Assembly (NCBI RefSeq): GCF_004765785.1
Contig: NZ_SBIT01000002.1
Location: forward strand, 1 to 64,000
Reading direction: 5' to 3'
From: Halorussus ruber
GTDB taxonomy: Archaea > Halobacteriota > Halobacteria > Halobacteriales > Haladaptataceae
Length of the DNA: 64,000 bases
Position 1 is the stretch's first letter. The number at the start of each line of letters is the position of its first letter. Position numbers and translations under genes: made by a program. The notes under the pieces are model-generated. The model ran no database searches. It saw nothing but the letters and a program-made list of their open reading frames with translations, and had not been told where the DNA came from. Below, piece after piece: positions 57,234-64,000 of this stretch.

Positions 57234-58808
57234 TTAGGCCAGGAAGACGTGGCGCGGGCGGTCGGCCAGCACGTCCCGACCCCAATCGACCGTGTCCGAG
57301 AAGGCGTCGCTCCGGAAGAAGGCCATCGCGTCGTCTTTCGACTCCCACTGGCTGGCGATGAACATGTCGTTTTCGTCCTCGCGGTTGACCAGCAGGTTCG
57401 ATTCGAGGTGGCCGTCCGTGTCTTCGAGGACGCCACCGACCGTCTCGAACTTCTCCACGAAGTCCTCGCGCTTGTCGGGCTTGACGGTGTAGAACATCCC
57501 CATCGTGCCGAAGCCGCTCTCCTCTCCTGCGTGGCCACCGCCACGTTCACCGGCGCGGGCCACAATGCCGGGCAGGTCGGCGAGGAACCCGCCCGCGGTG
57601 TCGGCCGCGCTCTGGGTCTCCCAGATGCTCACGACCGCCGAGCGACTGCTGTCGGCCTCCTCGCGGGTCTGATAGACCGCGGTCTTGACGTGGGTGTCGT
57701 AGTGGTCGAAGTTCTTCCGGAGGCCGTCAACCTCCTCGAAAAGCTCCTCGGGGTCGGCCTCGGAGTAGAGGACCATGGCGTAGACGTCCTCGCCGTGGGG
57801 TTGGCCCGCGTAGATGTCGAGGTCTTCGAGTTCGCCCCGGATGTCGCCCGACTCGTCGGACTCCGAGTCGTCGGAACCGTGGTTGCCCTCGCTGTCGCCG
57901 TGGTGGTGGCCCTCGCCGCCGTGGTGGCTCTCGGAGTCGCCGCCTTCGCCGTGGGAGTGACCGCCCTCACCGTGAGGATGACCGCCTTCGCCGTGCGGAC
58001 GGCCGGACTCGTCGGTCCCTTCCTCGGCGGGAACCGCCTCGCCCGCCATGAACTGCGGGAGGTCCTCGGGCGGGAACTGCCGACCGAAGTAGAACGGGCC
58101 GAACTCGGCGTACTTCGAGCTACTCTCGTCGAAGCGGAGTTCGTAGAGGAGGTCCTTGATGTTCGTCGGGTCGTTGCTGAACAGGTCGACGCCCCACTCG
58201 TAGTCGTCCATGCCGATGGACCCGGTGATGATTTGCTTGACCTTCCCGGCGTAGGTCTTGCCGATTTCGCCGTGGGTGTCCATCATCTCTGCGCGCTCGT
58301 CGAACGGCAGGTCGTACCAGTTCTCGCCGGGCGCGCGGCGCTTGTCCATCGGGTAGAAGCAGATGAACTCGCTGTCTGGAATCTCGGGGTAGAGTTTGCT
58401 CTCGGCGTAGCGGGCCAGTCCCGTGTCCTCGATTTCCTCGGGCGGCTTGGTCATCTCCTCGGAGGTGTAGCCGCCGACTTCCGTGACCGAGACGTAGGAG
58501 TTCGATTGGTCGGTGTACTCGGCGAACGCGGTGTCCTCGAAGGCGCGCTCGGCCGTGTCGAGGTCGGCCATCGTCGGTCGGTAGTGGACGACCAACAGGT
58601 CGGCCTTGTGACCGAGCATCGAGAAGATGGCCGAGGAGCCCTCCTCGGCGTCGGTCACGTCCACGCGATTGCGGAGGAACGAGACGCCGTCTTCGAGCGC
58701 CGCCTCTCGCTCTCTGTCGGGCGCGGAGCGCCACGCGTCCCAGTCGATAGTCCGGAAATCGTGTAGCGCGTACCAGCCCTCGTTCGTCGCCGGGGGTTCT
58801 CTGGTCAT
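57234..58808 (-). CDS. pitA: HemQ/chlorite dismutase-like and ABM domain fusion (PitA-type)
   Basis: Residues 1-255 are a HemQ/Cld-type heme protein: 'KRRAPGENWYDLPFDERAEMMDTHGEIGKTYAGKVKQIITGSIGMDDYEWGVDLFSND' (in parts) contains the Tyr of coproheme decarboxylases and the proximal His (MMDTHG). A linker of about 60 residues is a His/Gly/Glu-rich repeat (GEGGHPHGEGGHSHGEG), and the last 180 residues hold an antibiotic-biosynthesis-monooxygenase (ABM) fold ('FYTVKPDKREDFVEKFETV', 'MFIASQWESKDDAMAFFRS'). Haloferax PitA has this same fusion. Likely role: decarboxylation of coproheme to heme, with the His linker possibly binding metal or heme. Length 524 residues; complete. Confidence 0.92.
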   Translation of the reverse strand: MTREPPATNEGWYALHDFRTIDWDAWRSAPDREREAALEDGVSFLRNRVDVTDAEEGSSAIFSMLGHKADLLVVHYRPTMADLDTAERAFEDTAFAEYTDQSNSYVSVTEVGGYTSEEMTKPPEEIEDTGLARYAESKLYPEIPDSEFICFYPMDKRRAPGENWYDLPFDERAEMMDTHGEIGKTYAGKVKQIITGSIGMDDYEWGVDLFSNDPTNIKDLLYELRFDESSSKYAEFGPFYFGRQFPPEDLPQFMAGEAVPAEEGTDESGRPHGEGGHPHGEGGHSHGEGGDSESHHGGEGHHHGDSEGNHGSDDSESDESGDIRGELEDLDIYAGQPHGEDVYAMVLYSEADPEELFEEVDGLRKNFDHYDTHVKTAVYQTREEADSSRSAVVSIWETQSAADTAGGFLADLPGIVARAGERGGGHAGEESGFGTMGMFYTVKPDKREDFVEKFETVGGVLEDTDGHLESNLLVNREDENDMFIASQWESKDDAMAFFRSDAFSDTVDWGRDVLADRPRHVFLA

Positions 58809-58978
58809 ATCTCCCTCTCGGTTCTGGGGCGGTAATAGGTTTTTGAGTTGTACGCGACGGAAAGCCGAAGGGTTTCCATCACCATATCACTTAATATCTA
58901 TTATATTACCAAATATATTCTGAAATACCGGACTATATTACACAGGAGTTTATTATTATCCAACTGATTCGGTATCGT

Positions 58979-59473
58979 ATGCCGCCTATAGAAAAGAAAC
59001 GGCGAAGAGTTATCTTACTCGCGGGTGGGATGATCTTCGGGAGTTCGGGATGCCTCTCGAACTTGGAATCACTATCCGGTCGAGACGACCGCTCTCGTTC
59101 AACGACAGACAATCAGAAGCCGATTTTGGAATACGTCGTTCTAAGCAATCATCACTCGGAACCCCACGCAGTTACGCTCAGTATCGAGCGTCAGTCGGAG
59201 ACAGTCCACGAGCAGACGTATCACGTACCGCAGTTCGACGCCGACTCGGATGTGGCCGGGACAAAAATCATCGAACCGCCGACGTTCGACCGAGAGCGTG
59301 GCGATTGGACGGTGGGCGCGACACTCGATTCCGGTTCCGAACAGACTCGTCTCGATTTGACAGACGTACCGCACGAGGGCGGTTGTATAAACGTTACCGT
59401 TCGGATCACCGAACAGGGCAAGTTGACAGCACTAAACGATACGCCCGACTGCACGACCACAGAAAAGAAGTAG
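58979..59473 (+). CDS. Lipoprotein of unknown function
   Basis: The 164-residue protein starts MPPIEKKRRRVILLAGGMIFGSSGCLSN: basic region with Arg-Arg, hydrophobic stretch, and a lipobox GSSGC whose Cys would be lipid-modified after export (possibly Tat). The mature part is beta-rich ('YVVLSNHHSEPHAVTLSIERQSETVHEQTYHVP' in parts) and ends with a pair of cysteines near the C-terminus. It converges with the Tat-exported protein gene (59482), eight bases between stops. Not recognised. Confidence 0.7.
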   Translation: MPPIEKKRRRVILLAGGMIFGSSGCLSNLESLSGRDDRSRSTTDNQKPILEYVVLSNHHSEPHAVTLSIERQSETVHEQTYHVPQFDADSDVAGTKIIEPPTFDRERGDWTVGATLDSGSEQTRLDLTDVPHEGGCINVTVRITEQGKLTALNDTPDCTTTEKK

Positions 59474-59481
59474 AAACGGAC

Positions 59482-60483
59482 TTACTTTCGGAGTGTAATC
59501 GGAGCCTTGTGCGCGAAGAACACCGGCTTACCCCGTTTTATCCTGTCCTGCAGTCGATTCATTTGGGCCGGTCCGAACCCGAGTGCTTTCCCACGCGGTT
59601 CGATTTTCCCAGCAGGAATCTTCTCAACGAGCCATCCCTCCTTCGGCCGGAATAGCGTCGTTCCGAATTTCGTTTTTTCTGAAGTTGTGGACGTAGTGAG
59701 CGTCCCGACGGTTCCTTCTGTCGGAGTGTAACTATCGTTGAGTTTGAAGTTGAACGTTACGCTACAATCTTGGTCGAGGTATCCCCACGATTCGGTTCCG
59801 ATGTCGAAGTGACTCTCACCCTTCGTACAGGCCTCTATCCACCGAATATGGGAAGCATCCGCATATCGGTTATTGTAGTCCCACGTATCCGTTATCGCAT
59901 AGCTACCGCTGTTGTCGCCCCAGTTTCCAAGTTTAGAGAGGGTCTGGGCGGCAGTCCACGCAAACTGCGTTACCGGATTCGCGGACACCAATTTCGAGAT
60001 GGCATCCTTCACAACTGCTTTTAAGAAGTCGTCGTGATCGTGATTGTCACTATCGGGTACGGGTGCGGCCCCGTAATATTCAGGTAGATATGAGGCTTTC
60101 AGATCGCTAAGCCCTCCCGATGTGACCCATAGCTTGTGCTTTTGTACAGTTGGAACGTGTTTGCTCGGGTCGTTCGTATCGCGACCAGAGAGTGTCGTAC
60201 CGATACGGAAGTCGTGACACCATCCTTCGCGGTCTCCTTCCCAAGTTGCACCGTACCAACCGACTGATGTACTGTGATACTGACCGAAATCCCACGTATT
60301 ACCGATTTCTGACGAGTCATTCTTCTCCCAATGCTCTTGTGGATCCGACACAGCAGCAGCGAGAGTCGCCTCGTGTGCTGTTACTCCGAGCGATAGGACT
60401 GCACCGCTGATACCGGTGGTCGCCGTTTTCTTTAGGAACGATCTTCGAGTTCTTCCATTCCTAGTTTCTATCTTATTCGACAT
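59482..60483 (-). CDS. Tat-exported protein of unknown function
   Basis: The 333-residue protein (start MSNKIETRNGRTRRSFLKK at 60483) has a twin-arginine signal RTRRSFLKKTATTGISGAVLS. The mature protein is rich in Trp, Tyr and Gly, with 'NTWDFGQYHSTSVGWYGATWEGDREGWCHDF' (in parts), 'ANPVTQFAWTAAQTLSKLGNWGDN' and 'SWGYLDQDCSVTFNFKLND'. Three cysteines. No membrane anchor. Not recognised; might be a secreted carbohydrate-binding or enzyme-like beta protein. The start is chosen so the signal follows directly. AT-richer than the average gene here. Confidence 0.75.
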   Translation of the reverse strand: MSNKIETRNGRTRRSFLKKTATTGISGAVLSLGVTAHEATLAAAVSDPQEHWEKNDSSEIGNTWDFGQYHSTSVGWYGATWEGDREGWCHDFRIGTTLSGRDTNDPSKHVPTVQKHKLWVTSGGLSDLKASYLPEYYGAAPVPDSDNHDHDDFLKAVVKDAISKLVSANPVTQFAWTAAQTLSKLGNWGDNSGSYAITDTWDYNNRYADASHIRWIEACTKGESHFDIGTESWGYLDQDCSVTFNFKLNDSYTPTEGTVGTLTTSTTSEKTKFGTTLFRPKEGWLVEKIPAGKIEPRGKALGFGPAQMNRLQDRIKRGKPVFFAHKAPITLRK

Positions 60484-60587
60484 CCAATTCTGTAAATTCA
60501 TGGCTTTATTATATAATTTTATGACTTTTAGAGACATGTCATTTTAGATTTCTAATTGTCAGTATGACGCCGAGCCGAGACACTTCC

Positions 60588-60618
60588 CCGACCGAAAACC
60601 TTTCAAAAGCACGGTCGG
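60588..60618. promoter_or_regulatory. Inverted repeat before the PadR-type gene
   Basis: CCGACCG (60588-60594) and CGGTCGG (60612-60618) flank a TATA-like TTTCAAAAG. The pair ends 12 bases before the ATG at 60631 and may be the regulator's own operator. Confidence 0.4.
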
Positions 60619-60630
60619 AATCTTCGGCCA

Positions 60631-61155
60631 ATGCGGAAAAGCGGCCCGCCGAAAGGCCTCATCGCGTATCTCGTACTCGAACTGCTGGACGAGAAGCCCC
60701 GATACGGCTACGAGATACTCAAGGAAATCAAGGAAATCAGCGGCGGTCACTGGGAGCCGTCCTACGGCTCCGTCTATCCGATTCTCTACAAGTTCGAGGA
60801 GAAAGGCTGGGCCCAGCGCATCGAACGCGAGGACGAACCCGACCGCAAGTACTTCGAGCTCACCGACGCGGGCCGCGAGGAGCTACAGGAAAAACGCGAG
60901 GAGACCGGCGGCAAGGCGCGGGACTTCGCGGACGTGATTCTCGGTTTCTACCACGTCTTCGCCGCCTTCGCCACCGACGACCGCTTCGAGGTCGAGGACC
61001 GCCCGAACGAGTGGCGGTTCGACGAGGACTTCAACGGCTGGATTGTCGAGCAACTCATCCGCCACTACGAGCGGGACTTCGGCGACTTCGAGCGAATCCC
61101 CGACACGCCCGAGGAGTTCGCCGAGCGGATGGGGCTGGAGGAAGACGAGGAGTAG
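60631..61155 (+). CDS. PadR-family transcriptional regulator
   Basis: The 174-residue protein is PadR-like: 'RKSGPPKGLIAYLVLELLDEKPRYGYEILKEI' (in parts), 'GHWEPSYGSVYPILYKFEEKGWAQRIEREDEPDRKYFELTDAGREEL' (in parts), giving the PxxGxxYPxLxxLE-type winged helix, followed by a long acidic C-terminal helical region for dimerisation. PadR proteins usually repress multidrug exporters or phenolic-acid genes. Target unknown; the MATE gene is far away, so there is no local partner. Confidence 0.88.
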   Translation: MRKSGPPKGLIAYLVLELLDEKPRYGYEILKEIKEISGGHWEPSYGSVYPILYKFEEKGWAQRIEREDEPDRKYFELTDAGREELQEKREETGGKARDFADVILGFYHVFAAFATDDRFEVEDRPNEWRFDEDFNGWIVEQLIRHYERDFGDFERIPDTPEEFAERMGLEEDEE

Positions 61156-61299
61156 TCGGCGCGGCGTCGAGAATCGGGATTCGTTCTTTCGACATTGTTT
61201 TTATTTCTTTAACGGTTGCGTAGTTATCTCGTCCGGACGCAATCGGCGACCGATTGCGTCCGAACGTTTTTGTAGCAAAGCGCGGAACACGTAGTCACG

Positions 61300-61452
61300 A
61301 TGGCATCTTCTGACGCGAACGCCGACGTTTCCGACGAGGCCGAGGGAGTGGCAGACGACGACTCCGAGGAAGAACGCGAATTTCTCGGTGCAGGGCCGGA
61401 AGAAGGGCTAAAAAAGAACTCGTCCGCCGACGAAGCGTTCTCTTCCGAGTAG
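61300..61452 (+). CDS. Small acidic protein (50 aa)
   Basis: The 50-residue frame encodes ASSDANADVSDEAEGVADDDSEEEREFLGAG then a lysine pair and EAFSSE (in parts). It is very acidic and without visible secondary structure, like an intrinsically disordered antitoxin tail or a tail-only protein. It precedes a RelE-like gene by 58 bases. The frame is open and begins at ATG at 61300, but it could be spurious. Confidence 0.4.
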   Translation: MASSDANADVSDEAEGVADDDSEEEREFLGAGPEEGLKKNSSADEAFSSE

Positions 61453-61510
61453 GTCCCGACGCCCGTACATTTAAATCGGAAAACGGGACCAACGCTCCCC
61501 AGAATTACAC

Positions 61511-61909
61511 GTGCAACGATTAGTTTACTATCTCGAAGACGCACGAGACGCGCTATCCTCGCTCGACGGTTCTCGCGAGACGCGAATCCGAAATAAACTC
61601 GAATCGTTTCTCGACACGCCTCGAAGCGCGTTTGCAAAGCAACTCGCTGGGCACGTTCGGCAGGTGAAACACAGGGGAAGCAAAACGCGAGCGTTCGTCA
61701 CTTGGTGTCGCGGTCACTTTCGAGAGGTACTCGTCGTCCACGCGGTCTATCGAAAACGGAACGAAGACCGGTTTTTCGACTACCTTCAAGAGTACAACCA
61801 CGAGGGAAAACAGTTCGCAGACCGATTCCGAGAACTCTCCGACGAGGAGTTCGAAGCGTGGAGAGCGTCGGCCAAAAACCGAAGCGACGTCTTGTTGGTC
61901 GAGTCCTGA
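61511..61909 (+). CDS. RelE-like protein of unknown function
   Basis: The 132-residue protein starts at GTG (61511), VQRLVYYLEDARDALSSLDGSRETRIRNKLESF, and has 'QLAGHVRQVKHRGSKTRAFVTWCRGHFREVLVVHAVYRKRNED' (in parts): a strand set with several Arg/Lys and an RKRN close, reminiscent of RelE/HigB-type toxins (KRN ending is common). The upstream 50-residue ORF could be its antitoxin. A TATA-like TTTAAAT (about 61474) allows separate leaderless transcription. It ends next to a convergent protease gene. Confidence 0.5.
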   Translation: MQRLVYYLEDARDALSSLDGSRETRIRNKLESFLDTPRSAFAKQLAGHVRQVKHRGSKTRAFVTWCRGHFREVLVVHAVYRKRNEDRFFDYLQEYNHEGKQFADRFRELSDEEFEAWRASAKNRSDVLLVES

Positions 61910-63724
61910 CTACCCCGACAGCAGTTGCGGCCCGAACACCATCAACAGCAGACTCACGAGCATCACGAGTCCGATGGTCGTCGTGACCATCGTCGTGAGT
62001 TGGCGGCCCTGACTCGTCGGCAACCGCGAGACGACCGCCTCGGTCCCCATCCGGAGGATGTGACCGCCGTCGAGCGGGAAGGCCGGGATGCAGTTGAAGA
62101 ACCCGAGGTTGAGGTTCACCCACCCGGTCCAGAACAGCAGGTTGGCCAGCAGGAACAGTCCCCAGTCGCCGAGGAAGGAGAACGGCCCGCCCGCCGCGGT
62201 GTAGAAGCCGCCGTTCCACGCGACGAACCCGGCGAAGTTGTACGAGGCCCCCAGCGAGACGCTGGCGAACGGGAGCAGGAGGACGCCGAAGATGCCCGAG
62301 AGGAAGGACAGAATCGGACCGCCGATGCCCGCGAGTTCGCCGAAGCGACCGCCGAGCAGGCCGAGGTACTGACCCGCCGGGTAGAGTTCGACGCCGACGC
62401 TGTTGAACGTCACGCCGCTGTAGCCTTGGACGGGAAGGACGCCGACGATGGCGTCGCCCGCGTTGTTCTCGCCGAGCGTGATGTCGTACTGCTGGCGCTC
62501 GTAGCCGCCGGAGTTACTCGCGGCGTAGGCCGTGACGTTCACGGTCTCGCCCGATTCGTACCGGTCGGTCGCGGACCGCAGGTCGCTGGCGTTGAGGATT
62601 CGCTGGCCGTCGAGCGACGTGACGACGACCGACTCGCCCGACGGAAGCCCTGCCTGCGCCAAGGGACCGTCGGACTGGACCGTCGCCAACACGCCGACGG
62701 GACCAGTCGTCGTCTCGCCGCCCTCGGTTCGCAGGGTGACGACCTGCTTGTCCGCGAGCGCGTTCCGGAACTTCTCCTCGGTGTAGACCGTCGTGCCGTC
62801 GACCGCGGCGACGGTCGTGGTGTCGTCCGCACTGACCGAAATCGCCGAGGAGAACGGCGAGTCGGGGTGGACGCCGGTCACGAGCAGGGAACGCTGTAAC
62901 TGCTTTTCGGTCCCGTCCGCCAACGTCACCGACACCGTCCGACTCTCGGCGCGCGAGAGGACCGCGTCGAGGTCGGCGTTGCTCTCGACTTGCTCGCCGT
63001 CCACCGAGACGATCCGGTCGCCCGGCCCGATGTCGGCGGCCTCGGCGGCCGAACCGGGGAGCGACCCGCCGATGGCCGCGCCGGGCGCGACCGCGATGGA
63101 ACCGACGACCGGCCCGAACAGCAGGAGGAAGGCGACCAGCGTCACCGCGAAGTTGTTGGTGACGCCCGCGGCGAACATCCGGCTCTGGCTCCCGCGGTCG
63201 GCGTCGGCCCGGCTCTCCTCGTCGGGTTCCACGAACGCGCCGACCGGGAGGACGGCCAGCGCCGCGATGCCCATCGACTTGACCTCGATGTTCTCGACCC
63301 GACACATGACGCCGTGGCCGCCCTCGTGGACCACGAGGCCGACCAGCAGGCCGAACAGGATTTCGGGCGCGACGGAGAGCGGGAGGAACTGGTTGACGCC
63401 CGGAATCACGAGGACGTTCCGGGGCTGGGTCGCCGGGGTCGCTGGCGGCGGATTTCGGACGACCGCGATCGCCTGCACGAGGAGCAGCAGGAAAGTGCTG
63501 ACCATCACGACCAGCGCGATTCCGAGACCGAAGTTACCCCACGCGCGCCAGAAGCGTTTGGGCCTGGCGAGCCAGTTCAGCAGCTTCTTCCCGCGTTTGG
63601 TGTGAATCGTCAGAATAGGCCCCTGAAGTCCGATATACGACGGCAAAAGCCCTTGGGAGTCCAGCGCCAGCACTCCGAACCAGTAGAGTGCGATGCCGAC
63701 GACTACCCACACGAGCGTGTTCAT
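61910..63724 (-). CDS. M50-family site-2-protease-like membrane protease with PDZ domains
   Basis: The 604-residue protein (start MNTLVWVVVGIALYWF at 63724) has an N-terminal pair of helices, the zinc-binding HEGGH (VVHEGGHGVMCRVE, near residue 130), two PDZ-like domains ('GDRIVSVDGEQVES' about residue 245 and 'AQAGLPSGESVVVTSLDGQRI' about residue 365) and a C-terminal helix with 'LNLGFFNCIPAFPLDGGHILR' (NxxPxxPLDGG metal site; in parts). This is the S2P/RseP-type build; it would cut membrane-bound regulators within the membrane. Eight or so membrane segments. Confidence 0.93.
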   Translation of the reverse strand: MNTLVWVVVGIALYWFGVLALDSQGLLPSYIGLQGPILTIHTKRGKKLLNWLARPKRFWRAWGNFGLGIALVVMVSTFLLLLVQAIAVVRNPPPATPATQPRNVLVIPGVNQFLPLSVAPEILFGLLVGLVVHEGGHGVMCRVENIEVKSMGIAALAVLPVGAFVEPDEESRADADRGSQSRMFAAGVTNNFAVTLVAFLLLFGPVVGSIAVAPGAAIGGSLPGSAAEAADIGPGDRIVSVDGEQVESNADLDAVLSRAESRTVSVTLADGTEKQLQRSLLVTGVHPDSPFSSAISVSADDTTTVAAVDGTTVYTEEKFRNALADKQVVTLRTEGGETTTGPVGVLATVQSDGPLAQAGLPSGESVVVTSLDGQRILNASDLRSATDRYESGETVNVTAYAASNSGGYERQQYDITLGENNAGDAIVGVLPVQGYSGVTFNSVGVELYPAGQYLGLLGGRFGELAGIGGPILSFLSGIFGVLLLPFASVSLGASYNFAGFVAWNGGFYTAAGGPFSFLGDWGLFLLANLLFWTGWVNLNLGFFNCIPAFPLDGGHILRMGTEAVVSRLPTSQGRQLTTMVTTTIGLVMLVSLLLMVFGPQLLSG

Positions 63725-63839
63725 CGGGTGAAAAAAGGGACGCACCGGTCAAAGGCGTTTGGGAACGGCCCGAACCGACCGCAGTCGAGGGCCGTCTCGG
63801 TTACCGACTGCGAGGACTACCTTACTTCGACTGCGAGGA

Positions 63840-64000
63840 CTACTCGGCGGTCTGCCAGTCTTCTTCGAGTTCCTGTTGCTGGGACCCGGACTTGCGGCGC
63901 TGACGGAGCTTTCGGGCCGCGGCGACGCCCGCCGCGGTCCCGCCGAGGAGGACGGCCCGGCGACCGTACCGTCGGATGCGGCTCTTACCGCCCGACTCGG
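63840..64000 (-). CDS. C-terminal part of a small haloarchaeal protein (cut by window end)
   Basis: The minus-strand frame reads ESGGKSRIRRYGRRAVLLG then GTAAGVAAARKLRQRRKSG, ending QQELEEDWQTAE and stop. It has a basic, one-helix centre like a small membrane protein and an acidic tail. The start is outside the window. Confidence 0.5.
   Translation of the reverse strand, partial: ESGGKSRIRRYGRRAVLLGGTAAGVAAARKLRQRRKSGSQQQELEEDWQTAE

Noticed and set aside
57057-58766. 569-codon plus-strand ORF
   Set aside because: Antisense shadow of the HemQ-ABM gene; its Val/Leu-rich repeats mirror the His/Gly linker on the other strand.
1-64000. tRNA or rRNA genes
   Set aside because: GTTCRA-type T-loop motifs were sought on both strands, but candidates (for example near 2887 and 5985) lie in coding sequence or lack the matching stems. 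The structure at 34383-34452 also lacks tRNA loop sequences.

Overview
The window is typical haloarchaeal chromosome (class Halobacteria): high GC, very acidic deduced proteins, leaderless promoters with TATA boxes about 25-30 bases before many start codons, twin-arginine export signals, and archaeal information-processing genes (aIF5B, aIF2 gamma, Rpo7, Spt4, S24e, S27ae, Kae1-Bud32, Pus10, Nob1, SecDF). Genus cannot be fixed from sequence alone; a Halorussus-like organism would fit. I found no rRNA, tRNA or CRISPR array.

Region by region. 0.2-5.7 kb: a zinc-ribbon methyltransferase, a TrmB-family sugar regulator and a three-gene operon of NAD-dependent nucleotide-sugar enzymes led by a UDP-sulfoquinovose-synthase-like protein; two matching palindromes fit the published haloarchaeal TrmB site. 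6-12.4 kb: UDP-GlcNAc precursor genes (glmS and a GlmU-like nucleotidyltransferase) and uppP, whose 3' end is duplicated on the far side of a toxin-antitoxin-like gene pair. 12.5-20.4 kb: a large PKD surface protein, a methyltransferase, an XPF-type nuclease, a DsrE protein, a UPF0175/DUF3368 toxin-antitoxin pair and pus10. 20.6-30 kb: membrane and efflux genes, an AT-rich island with an integral membrane protein between two paralogous winged-helix genes, rnhB, a MazE/MazF-like pair and secFD. 30-35 kb: an AT-rich gene for a precursor ending in a ten-cysteine peptide (halocin-like in layout), then a complete IS200/IS605-family element (TnpA + TnpB) with an extra small ORF and a foldable leader. 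35-48 kb: pgi, surface and membrane proteins, nob1, aIF5B, pyruvoyl arginine decarboxylase, rdgB and a zinc-ribbon ArsR-type regulator, with two copies of a covarying hairpin repeat. 48-54 kb: the conserved translation/transcription cluster aIF2 gamma-PIN-rpo7-spt4-dephospho-CoA kinase-[PD-(D/E)XK nuclease]-rps24e-rps27ae-kae1/bud32. 54-64 kb: AEC transporter, RHH/RelE-type pair, acetyltransferase, a HemQ-ABM fusion (PitA type), exported proteins of unknown function, a PadR regulator and an M50 membrane protease.

Accessory content (at least four toxin-antitoxin-like modules, one IS element, AT-rich islands, intergenic palindromic repeats) is slotted between conserved housekeeping blocks. The items most worth follow-up are the paired TrmB-like boxes, the uppP-flanked toxin-antitoxin cassette, the Cys-rich peptide precursor, the covarying hairpin repeats, the IS200/IS605 leader, and the nuclease inserted in the rpo7/kae1 cluster. 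Functions are read by eye from sequence motifs; no database search was run.
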